Position numbers and translations under genes: made by a program. Below are positions 1 through 5,626 of a stretch of DNA of 5,626 bases, piece after piece. The stretch lies in assembly GCA_030528765.1 (NCBI GenBank), contig JAUMYD010000059.1, positions 4,256-9,881 of the forward strand, written 5' to 3'. This DNA is from Bacillota bacterium (GTDB lineage: Bacteria; Bacillota; Dehalobacteriia; UBA4068). Positions within the stretch are counted from its first letter, which is position 1. The number at the start of each line of letters is the position of its first letter. The notes under the pieces were generated by a model. That model saw only the letters and a program-made list of their open reading frames with translations, was not told the DNA's origin and ran no database searches.

Positions 1-400
1 CTATTGGGGGCCTGCCATAAAGGCAACGCTGGTTGCGATTAAGAATGACCCGGAAAACCCGGGCCAGGGAAAGCTTTTGCAGTTCCGCTTGGAAGGGGAG
101 GATATCTCTGCCGGAATGCAGCTTACACTTTCTCTGGGGCAGAAGAGCGCCAATTATGATGTTATCGTTCCCAACAGTGCTTTGCGTACGGATGCAAATG
201 GAACTTTTGTTTTGATGGTTACCGCAAAAAGCACCCCCTTGGGGAACCGCTACTATGCCAATCGTGTGGATGTGAATGTCCTTGCCACAGATGATGTGAA
301 CAGTGCTGTTTCCGGAGGCATCAGCAGCTATGATTATGTGCTTACCACATCGACTAAGCCTATTGAGCCCGGTCAGATGGTAAGATTGATCGAGAATTAA
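1..400 (+). CDS. Efflux RND/HlyD-family periplasmic adaptor subunit, C-terminal fragment
   Basis: The reading frame is open from base 2 to the TAA at 398-400, so the gene begins before the window; about 132 residues are visible. They fit the end of a MacA/HlyD-type membrane fusion protein, which links an inner-membrane transporter to the cell exterior. Seen directly: a beta-rich stretch ending in GMQLTLSLGQ, then VIVPNSALR (from about base 165), the conserved 'V-P-xx-A-L' segment of these adaptors, then FVLMV and a terminal IEPGQMVRL. That last stretch matches the usual adaptor ending 'G-x-x-V'. The family assignment is from motif memory. The permease ATG lies 2 bases after the stop, implying translational coupling. 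The N-terminal membrane anchor and coiled-coil hairpin are outside the window, so their integrity cannot be judged. It could also be called a generic HlyD secretion protein. Confidence 0.72.
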   Translation, partial: YWGPAIKATLVAIKNDPENPGQGKLLQFRLEGEDISAGMQLTLSLGQKSANYDVIVPNSALRTDANGTFVLMVTAKSTPLGNRYYANRVDVNVLATDDVNSAVSGGISSYDYVLTTSTKPIEPGQMVRLIEN

Positions 401-402
401 CG

Positions 403-1428
403 ATGAAACTACGAATCCTGAATCAAAAACAAAAAAAATATTTGCTGTTTTTTGGTGTTAGCCTGCTTTCTGCGCTGATTTCCCTTGCGTTTTTTCTCTC
501 TTACAATTGGGAGGCCAAGCTTTTGCTTCATGAGCATATGGCCCCGATCTGGGATGGCAGTAGCGAAGAGCGATATGCGCAGGTCAGCTGCTTTCTGCCT
601 GTGGACTCCACCTTGGGTGTGGAGGATATTTACACATTCCGTGAAAAACTGAATGGAAAGCTTTTGGAGATTTCTTTGGAAGCAGAGGATGGCAAGAGCC
701 TTTACGTAGATGCTTATTCTGCAAAAAGCCAGCTTACTCTACGGAATAAGGACAGGGTGGCAAATGTTACTGCCCTGGGTGTGAACGAAGATTATTTTTT
801 CTTTCACAATCTCCTTCTGCGCTCCGGCAGCTACCTTACTTCTTGGGATGTGATGCAGGATCGTGTGGTTTTAGATGAAAATACAGCCTGGACGCTTTTT
901 GGCTCTTTTGATGTAGCCGGCATGGAAGTAACTATAGACAACAGGCCTTTTGTGGTTGCCGGTGTGGTTAAGCGGAACTCGGATCCGGCAAGCAAGCTGG
1001 CAGAGGCAGATTCCCCCTCCATTGTTTATGTGGACTACAGCCTGATTCAGGATTCGGCGGCAATCAGTTGCTATGAGATCGTAATGCCCAGCCCTCTCTC
1101 TGATTATGCAAAAGCCACGGTTGAGGAGCTTTTCCCTTTGGGGCAGTCCGGTGAGATTATTGAAAACAGCAGTCGTTTTCGAATGGATCGAATTGCCGGT
1201 CTCTTTTTCTCACAGGGGGAAAGAATGATGCAGCACAGCGGTATTGCTTACCCCAGCTGGGAAAATGCTGCCCGTTATCAGGAGACGAAAATGGGCTGGC
1301 TTTTGTTGGGCATGTTTTTCTTCGCCCTGTTGCCTGCAAGTTTGCTGGTTTTGCTGCTGATCCTACTCTATTGCAGACTGCATCGCTATGTGAAACAAAA
1401 AATTCTGGAACGCCGTATTTCGGCTTAG
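403..1428 (+). CDS. MacB-like ABC transporter permease (MacB periplasmic core domain, two TM segments)
   Basis: The protein has 341 residues. A basic N-terminus (MKLRILNQKQKK) is followed by a hydrophobic segment at about 13-34, a large extracytoplasmic region at about 35-295, a second hydrophobic segment at about 298-323, and a basic tail rich in K and R. Residues about 127-194 read like a MacB periplasmic core domain: DYFFFHNLLLRSGSYL, then RVVLDENTAWTLFG, then FVVAGVVKR. This corresponds to the family pattern of a G-R-x-(F/L) turn, a 'VVLxxxxAxxLFG' stretch and a 'fxVvGVv' strand. A full FtsX-type permease has four membrane segments; here only the first and one terminal segment are seen, so this is a reduced or specialised form. 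The start at 403 directly follows the adaptor stop; no strong Shine-Dalgarno is visible, consistent with coupling. Likely role, by inference: inner-membrane partner of the upstream adaptor in export or envelope stress. The substrate cannot be told. Confidence 0.68.
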   Translation: MKLRILNQKQKKYLLFFGVSLLSALISLAFFLSYNWEAKLLLHEHMAPIWDGSSEERYAQVSCFLPVDSTLGVEDIYTFREKLNGKLLEISLEAEDGKSLYVDAYSAKSQLTLRNKDRVANVTALGVNEDYFFFHNLLLRSGSYLTSWDVMQDRVVLDENTAWTLFGSFDVAGMEVTIDNRPFVVAGVVKRNSDPASKLAEADSPSIVYVDYSLIQDSAAISCYEIVMPSPLSDYAKATVEELFPLGQSGEIIENSSRFRMDRIAGLFFSQGERMMQHSGIAYPSWENAARYQETKMGWLLLGMFFFALLPASLLVLLLILLYCRLHRYVKQKILERRISA

Positions 1429-1436
1429 AGGGAACC

Positions 1437-2543
1437 ATGGCAGAAGTTCATTTAGAAAAAGTATGTAAAATTTATGACAAAACAGTGAATGCGGTCCAGG
1501 ATTTTACCATGACGATAGCGGATCGGGAGTTTGTTGTTTTGGTCGGCCCATCCGGATGTGGAAAATCCACTACCCTGCGAATGATCGCCGGTTTGGAGGA
1601 TATAAGCGCAGGTGAACTTTATATTGATGGGCAGTTGATGAATCATGTTCCTGCAAAGGAGCGGGGCGTTTCTATGGTTTTTCAGAACTACGCACTGTTC
1701 CCCTATATGACGGTATTTGATAATATTGCCTTTGGCCTGAATTTACGGAAGGAGCCAAAGGAGAAGATACGCGAGAAGGTTTATGAGGCAGCGGAGCTGC
1801 TGGATATTACGGATCTGCTGCAGCGAAAGCCAAAAGCTCTCTCTGGCGGACAGAGGCAGCGGGTGGCGATTGGTCGATCCATCGTGCGGCAGCCAAAACT
1901 TTTCCTGATGGATGAGCCGCTGTCCAATTTGGACGCAAAGCTGCGAAATCAAATGCGGGCAGAGTTGATCAAGCTTCGTAAGCGGATGAACAGCACTTTT
2001 GTGTATGTGACGCATGATCAGACAGAGGCTATGACGCTGGGGGATAGGATCGTTGTGATGCATGATGGCTTCATTAAACAGATTGGCAGCCCCCAGCAGG
2101 TATTTAACCATCCGGAAAACCGTTTTGTTGCTGGTTTTATCGGCACACCGCAGATGAATTTTTTCCGGGTAAAGCTTCGGCGGGAGGAGCAGGAATGGAG
2201 AATTTATTTGGGCAGCGGCTTTCTGCCTCTGCCGGATCAGCTGTTCTCTCGTTTTCCGGAGGCTTTCAGTGGAGAAGTGGAGCTTATTCTTGGCATCCGC
2301 CCGGAGGATATTCTGTTTTCTGAATCTGGCGGGCAGTGCTTTGAGGCAGAACTTGAATTCTCCGAGCTTTTGGGAAGCACTGTAAACCTGCATTTCTTAC
2401 TGGATGCCCAGAAGGCAGTTGTCTGCGCGGATGCGGAGAATTTTGAAGCAGGGCTTGCTTCGCGAAAGCGGATTGGTTTGAAATTCCCACTGGAGGCGCT
2501 ACATTTTTTCCACCCGGAAAGCGGAGAGAACCTGCTTCGCTGA
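1437..2543 (+). CDS. ugpC: ABC transporter ATP-binding protein, MalK/MsmX/UgpC type (carbohydrate importer ATPase)
   Basis: The protein has 368 residues, the usual length for this class. All nucleotide-binding motifs are intact: Walker A GPSGCGKST (37-45), Q-loop Q83, signature LSGGQ (135-139) continuing as RQRVAIGR, Walker B LFLMDEP (155-161), D-loop SNLDAKLR (163-170) and switch H193. After the ATPase domain comes FIGTPQMNF (about 234-242) and a C-terminal OB/TOBE regulatory domain with GIRPEDI (286-292), both hallmarks of the CUT1 sugar/glycerol-phosphate importer ATPases. The ATG at 1437 is preferred over longer in-frame options because it gives the family N-terminus (MAEVHLEKVCKIY) and follows a GAGG at 1428-1431. 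It lies 8 bases after the permease stop, so it is probably cotranscribed. This class often energises several sugar importers encoded elsewhere. No importer permease or binding protein is visible here. UgpC, MsmX and MalK cannot be separated from sequence alone, so the symbol is a class label. Confidence 0.93.
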   Translation: MAEVHLEKVCKIYDKTVNAVQDFTMTIADREFVVLVGPSGCGKSTTLRMIAGLEDISAGELYIDGQLMNHVPAKERGVSMVFQNYALFPYMTVFDNIAFGLNLRKEPKEKIREKVYEAAELLDITDLLQRKPKALSGGQRQRVAIGRSIVRQPKLFLMDEPLSNLDAKLRNQMRAELIKLRKRMNSTFVYVTHDQTEAMTLGDRIVVMHDGFIKQIGSPQQVFNHPENRFVAGFIGTPQMNFFRVKLRREEQEWRIYLGSGFLPLPDQLFSRFPEAFSGEVELILGIRPEDILFSESGGQCFEAELEFSELLGSTVNLHFLLDAQKAVVCADAENFEAGLASRKRIGLKFPLEALHFFHPESGENLLR

Positions 2544-2656
2544 GATAAAGTTTTGGGAGAGGGCAGCAAAAGAAGCTCCTTTTCATAGGGCTGCAATTGC
2601 CTGTCATGGGCTTAAGGTGCTTCGAAAATAGAGCGCAGGGAAGAAAAACTAAGTGC

Positions 2657-2704
2657 AAAAACAGCAGGGCGGCGTTAGATAAGCCACTCTGCTGTTTTTT
2701 GTTT
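2657..2704 (+). terminator. Rho-independent terminator of the + strand operon
   Basis: The arm AAAAACAGCAG (2657-2667) pairs perfectly with CTGCTGTTTTT (2689-2699). The stem extends through a G-T wobble, a G-C pair, one mismatch and GGC/GCC, closing on a loop at 2674-2682. A T-rich run continues to about 2708. It lies 114 bases after the ATPase stop. The A-run in the left arm gives a T-run on the other strand, so it may also stop transcripts arriving from the convergent - strand genes. Confidence 0.88.
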
Positions 2705-2734
2705 TCTTATGGATCGCGGGTGTACAGAACAAGA

Positions 2735-2759
2735 GAGCAGCTCCAGGCGGGGACTGCTC
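2735..2759 (-). terminator. Possible weak terminator downstream of the decayed - strand operon
   Basis: GAGCAG (2735-2740) and CTGCTC (2754-2759) form a 6-bp stem. A wobble pair and two more G-C pairs can follow past a bulge. Read on the - strand the hairpin is followed by TCTTGTTCT, a poor U-tract. It lies 31 bases beyond the last stop codon of the - strand remnant, where a terminator would be expected. It may be a degraded terminator or a chance hairpin. Confidence 0.35.
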
Positions 2760-2790
2760 AGAAGAAATAAGCGTATACATTGTCATACGA

Positions 2791-3529
2791 TTATCTGATG
2801 GATTCGATAATAGCAAACAGATTCTCCGCACTGATATCCATCTATTCGATGTCAATATAGGTGTCGCATAGTCGATATAGGATGCCAGACCCGCCTACTT
2901 CCTGGTGATGGACAGGGACACTTCCTCCGGCAGATATACCGGCTGGTCGGTATCCGGAATATGGCCCAAACCATCCATAAAAATGCGGTATTGCCGGTCA
3001 TTTCAGAGACAGTTTCCGCATTTTCAGTTTCGGGGGTGGGAGTGGGAGGGTCTTCGTTCTTATAGGTCACCCGGGAAAATGCTACTCTGTGATATCCTTC
3101 ATCATAGTTCTATAATGAGCAGCTTTTCCATAGCGACATCCTTCTGGCAAAGCAGAGGGAAGATATCTCCCCGGATACTCCATAGGACGAGCCTCCTCTT
3201 CGCTGATGGAAACAGAAACTGCATCAGCAATATCCTGTAGATCTGTGCCGGCAGGAAGTACTGCCACGCTTGCGATCAGCGAATCGATTCCATCCGGTCT
3301 CAGGCTGATAGGAAGTCCCTTCCTAGCAGCTAAACCGCCTTCTGGAAAGTTTTCATATCGCCCGAAGCTGCTCCGCACAGTGATTCTTGCTGCCTCCGAA
3401 CACAAGCAGGCCGCAATTTCGACCCATCTCCTCCATACGGAAGGCTTTTTTGCGGCGCAGCTCTTTTACGACCAGAATCACAAGATCGTCGATCCTGACC
3501 AGAAAATCGATCACTTGAGCTGTACTCAT
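2791..3529 (-). pseudogene. Decayed partner of ECF sigma factor, probably an anti-sigma-type membrane protein
   Basis: No single frame spans this gene, but fragments in successive frames read as one protein. It begins at ATG 3529 (MSTAQVIDFLVRIDD). The frame changes near 3476-3485 to SGRKRAAP and again at the A6 run 3446-3451 to KPSVWRRWVEIAACLC, a basic-then-hydrophobic stretch like the start of a membrane segment. A long frame follows (3405 to 3082) containing GIDSLIASVAVLPAGTDLQD and YLPSALPEGCRYGKA. It shifts near 3085 to YHRVAFSRVTYKNEDPPTP, then at the GGG run 2965-2967 to HIPDTDQPVYLPEEVSLSI, then near 2901-2906 to a last frame with YIDIE, a TAG at 2842-2844, and MDISAENLFAIIESIR ending at TAA 2791-2793. 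The start overlaps the sigma remnant's stop (ATGA) and has the RBS AAGGAAGG. Pairing with a sigma gene plus a cytoplasmic head, membrane segment and outer domain suggests an anti-sigma factor; this is inference. Seen directly: at least five frame changes and one nonsense codon. Confidence 0.7.
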
Positions 3530-3835
3530 AAATCAAAACCTTCCTTCACGAGATGTGCTTTCAGACTTTGGCAGGTACAACGAAGCATACTCTTTAGCCT
3601 TGCCCACGCTCATACCGCAATACCCGGCCACATCCTTCAGCGAATCGAAAAAATAGTATCTGTCAGTAAAGCTATTGCGTACCTCGTTGGGGAGTGTGCG
3701 CAGGAAGCGGTTGATGGCATCACCCAATAGTATGGCATCATAAGCCTGCTCCGGTGTGTTGCCGTCGAGAAACTGTCACCCAGCTTCATCCAGTGAAGCT
3801 GCATACTCCGAAGTATACCGTATTGCTGCGAGATC
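3526..3835 (-). pseudogene. Truncated, frameshifted ECF RNA polymerase sigma factor (region 4 remnant)
   Basis: The visible protein starts around 3835 with EYAASLDEAG, meets a TGA at 3776-3778, continues in the same frame as QFLDGNTPEQAYDAILLGD and INRFLRTLPNEVRNSF, then DSLKDVAGYCGMSVGKAK. This is the sigma region 4 helix-turn-helix: 'xxxFLRTLP', an aromatic RYYFFDS, and the recognition helix. At 3592-3595 (an AAAG) the frame breaks. Reading one base over gives SMLRCTCQSLKAHLVKEGF and a stop at 3526-3528, the expected 'KSML-x-R-T-R-xx-LK-x-xL-x-x-EGF' ending of such sigma factors. One extra A would explain the break. The N-terminal half (region 2, core binding and -10 recognition, roughly 100 residues) is absent; upstream lies only the 3' flank of the next gene. 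It therefore cannot make a working sigma factor. The stop overlaps the next remnant's start as ATGA, so the two were an operon. Confidence 0.77.
3539..3546 (-). promoter_or_regulatory. Ribosome binding site of the anti-sigma-like remnant
   Basis: AAGGAAGG on the - strand sits 9 bases before ATG 3529 and inside the 3' end of the sigma remnant. It fixes the start of the partner gene and, with the ATGA overlap, shows that the two were translated in tandem before decay. Confidence 0.6.
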
Positions 3836-3874
3836 TCAAAATAGAAGAGTGCAGCTCCCATCCGGGAGCTGCAC
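3836..3874 (-). terminator. Hairpin terminator after the BlaR1/M56-like gene
   Basis: GTGCAGCTCCC (3849-3859) and GGGAGCTGCAC (3864-3874) form a perfect 11-bp stem with a 4-base loop. On the - strand it is followed by TCTTCTATTTT, a moderately U-rich tract, and it starts 46 bases after the stop at 3921. No T-run follows on the + strand, so it serves the - strand. The U-tract is imperfect, so termination may be partial. Confidence 0.65.
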
Positions 3875-3920
3875 GGCAACACATATGGCTAGCGTTAATT
3901 CTTCCTTCTCCTTTTCGGGC

Positions 3921-5626
3921 TTATCCGAGTTCAGGCGTGGTCATAAATTCACTGTCGCTCATTTGAAGGAGCAGGAAAGCAGCGGGGTACATTTTTTCCA
4001 GTTCTTCATGGTTGATCTGATCAGAAAGGCTCTCTGCATTGCTGCGGAATTCGGCAAACCAATCTTGCCCGCTTAAGCCAGCCCAGTCGACGATATATGC
4101 TTCACCCCAAGCGAGCATGATATCTTGACAAGCAAGAGACATGATCTGTCCACGCAAATCTGCCTGCCCGCCCATCAGAAACTCCGAAAAGCAGAAATGT
4201 AGCGTGTATTTTCCATAGCTCAGCAATTCTTCGTAGGCTCCCTCATGCTCCCGGAGCTGATCCAAGGGTTTAGACGAATCGACCGCTGCAGAATGGAGCG
4301 TGTCGAGCAGCTTAGCGATCCGAACATCCAGACTGGGGTTAGTGCTCTGATATGCAAGGGCTTTATTATAGGTCTCAGCCTTTAGATCTTCGATATATGC
4401 CTGATCGTTCAATGCATCATCAGCAGAGGCACCAGGGAACTTGTCTCGGATATCTTTTACGTAGTAAGCGCCATCTCTCGGTTCCCAGTATTCCTCCAGA
4501 ACATATTCTCCGGAAGCAGTGATTTTGAATGTGATCGCGGTAGGAACATAGCTGCCGCCTACGGCTTCCAGTGTTCCTCCATAAGTGCTGTATTTTACAT
4601 GGTGCACCAGAAGATACGTTGTGATCTGTTCGGCGTGGTCATCCGCACCGAACAGCGGCGTTCCGCTTATTGCCTCATTCGCCAGAAGCACATGGCTTTC
4701 CACATGGATCAGTCCATTCGGTTTGTCACTGGCATAGTGGTCAAGAATCGCTGATGAGATAGCAGCTTCAAGGGAACCCGCCTTCGGCTCTGCCCAGTAG
4801 CGAATACCGAATTTGTCTAGATCATCAATGGTCGCTCTGCCGGTTTTCAGGGCTGTTTCGATATCTTCCTGCGTGCCATCGGTGTAATGGACGATAACAT
4901 CCTGGCTGTAGAGTCCGCCAAAATAATATTCGTTGCTCTCACCCTCAAAGAATATTTCTACCGCCGTGTCGTAGGAGAAGTTCGGGTCATCGGTTGGATC
5001 AGTGATCTCTCCTATGGAAAGGGGTGCTATGGTTTCACCAAAGAGCTGAAGATGACCATCCTTAAACAAAAGAGGCCCGGTGGATAAAAGTTCGCCACCT
5101 ATGGGAGCACGTTTATCTACATATAATCGCCCATCTTTTTCATTTTGCCTGAGCATATAGTCGGATGCTCCACGGTTTTTCAAGCTGTAGCTTACCCCGT
5201 TTGCATGGTCATAGATGATGACACGGTTATCGATCATACCTGAACCCCAACTGACTGTAGAACACAACTCGGGAAAACCGTCGCCGGTGATGTCGCAAAA
5301 ATAGCAGTTCCAGATGGGCATCCCAGAATACAGAGGAATGAGCGCATCGCCAATGATGGCTTCCATTTTTTCGGGTTCGCAGCGGAATACCACATCCGGA
5401 AATTCTGGAAGCGTGATTTCAATCGGCCCATCCCAGTGCATTTTATTGGGGGCGGCAAGGTAATCAAACCATTTGCTCACAGAAGATGATGCAGATGGGC
5501 TCTGCGGTGCTAACTTATACAGCCGGCGGATATAGCTGTCATCAGAGCCCGGGTCCTCTTTTTCGGAATAATCATAGTAGCCATGGGCAAGATACAGTTC
5601 TCCGTTATTCTGCTGCAGGATGTAGT
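3921..5626 (-). CDS. C-terminal region of a large BlaR1/M56-type membrane sensor-like protein (partial)
   Basis: The frame is open from the window edge to TAA 3921-3923, giving about 567 residues; the N-terminus is missing. A GTG at 5478-5480 is in frame, but coding-like sequence continues upstream of it (LYLAHGYYDYSEKEDPGSDD), so it is not the real start. Seen directly: a low-complexity serine linker near 5481-5500; ITLPEFPDVVFRC; a calcium-loop-like DITGDGFPE (5268-5294) followed by STVSWGSGMIDNRVIIYD; then YYFGGLYSQDVIVHYTDGTQ; IRYWAEP; EEYWEPRDGAYYVKDIRDKF; and an acidic alpha-helical end with LEKMYPAAFLLLQM. I associate this arrangement with the extracytoplasmic C-terminal part of clostridial M56/BlaR1-family metallopeptidase-like sensors, from memory. 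No membrane segment or HExxH zinc motif lies in the visible part, so the protease domain is unproven here. It could instead be a lipoprotein or secreted protein sharing this domain. The reading frame is uninterrupted, unlike the remnants downstream. Confidence 0.6.
   Translation of the reverse strand, partial: YILQQNNGELYLAHGYYDYSEKEDPGSDDSYIRRLYKLAPQSPSASSSVSKWFDYLAAPNKMHWDGPIEITLPEFPDVVFRCEPEKMEAIIGDALIPLYSGMPIWNCYFCDITGDGFPELCSTVSWGSGMIDNRVIIYDHANGVSYSLKNRGASDYMLRQNEKDGRLYVDKRAPIGGELLSTGPLLFKDGHLQLFGETIAPLSIGEITDPTDDPNFSYDTAVEIFFEGESNEYYFGGLYSQDVIVHYTDGTQEDIETALKTGRATIDDLDKFGIRYWAEPKAGSLEAAISSAILDHYASDKPNGLIHVESHVLLANEAISGTPLFGADDHAEQITTYLLVHHVKYSTYGGTLEAVGGSYVPTAITFKITASGEYVLEEYWEPRDGAYYVKDIRDKFPGASADDALNDQAYIEDLKAETYNKALAYQSTNPSLDVRIAKLLDTLHSAAVDSSKPLDQLREHEGAYEELLSYGKYTLHFCFSEFLMGGQADLRGQIMSLACQDIMLAWGEAYIVDWAGLSGQDWFAEFRSNAESLSDQINHEELEKMYPAAFLLLQMSDSEFMTTPELG

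Noticed and set aside
1371..1436. A longer N-terminal extension of the ATPase starting inside the permease gene
   Set aside because: The extra 22 residues resemble nothing in the family, while ATG 1437 gives the normal MalK-type N-terminus and has an SD-like GAGG before it.
1743..2393. A 216-residue - strand open frame
   Set aside because: It is antisense to the ATPase gene, whose + strand frame has every ABC motif intact.
2544..2656. A possible small gene or regulatory RNA after the ATPase
   Set aside because: There is no coding frame with an RBS and only weak hairpin potential; it reads as the 3' untranslated stretch before the terminator.
2905..3240. A 111-residue open frame on the + strand
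   Set aside because: It is antisense to the anti-sigma-like remnant, has an odd composition and no recognisable motif.
3206..3730. A 174-residue open frame on the + strand
   Set aside because: It lies antisense to the sigma and anti-sigma remnants, whose - strand fragments carry recognisable motifs. Its own translation has no domain pattern and no clear RBS.
3637..3882. An 81-residue - strand open frame running through the hairpin at 3849-3874
   Set aside because: The perfect hairpin acts better as a terminator, and the adjacent frame over 3637-3775 carries the sigma region 4 motifs.
5234..5467. A 77-residue - strand open frame
   Set aside because: It is an out-of-frame shadow of the large BlaR1/M56-like coding region.

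Overview
The window looks like chromosomal DNA of an anaerobic Clostridia-class Firmicute, probably near the Oscillospiraceae/Ruminococcaceae gut lineages. The basis is protein character: an adaptor and MacB-like permease pair of a kind I associate with these bacteria, an MsmX/UgpC-type ATPase, a BlaR1/M56-associated C-terminal region, and a decayed ECF sigma factor with its partner. All family assignments come from reading motifs and from memory of family patterns; no database search was possible.

Layout. On the + strand (1-2543) is a tightly packed run of three genes: the C-terminal end of an RND/HlyD-type efflux adaptor (to 400), a small MacB-like permease with two predicted membrane segments (403-1428), and a complete MalK/MsmX/UgpC-type ABC ATPase (1437-2543). 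Spacings of 2 and 8 bases suggest one transcript, closed by a strong intrinsic terminator at 2657-2704. Bases 2544-2656 hold no gene I can support.

On the - strand, convergent with that run, the right-hand third (3921-5626) is the C-terminal part of a large protein. It resembles the extracytoplasmic region of clostridial BlaR1/M56-type membrane proteins and has a DxTGDGxxE loop. Its gene ends at a perfect 11-bp hairpin (3849-3874). Next come two gene remnants: an ECF sigma factor that has lost region 2 and carries a stop codon and a frameshift (3526-3835), then its partner, probably an anti-sigma-type membrane protein, broken by at least five frame changes and a nonsense codon (2791-3529). 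The ATGA overlap between the two and the partner's ribosome binding site are still intact.

How the parts relate. The first two + strand genes resemble a MacAB-like export module, but the ATPase beside them belongs to the sugar-importer class, so it may serve importers encoded elsewhere. The - strand remnants look like a dead sigma/anti-sigma signalling operon. I see no CRISPR array, tRNA, rRNA, insertion sequence or phage gene. The unusual content is the readable decay of the sigma pair and the atypical pairing of ATPase with exporter genes; I find no convincing wholly new system.
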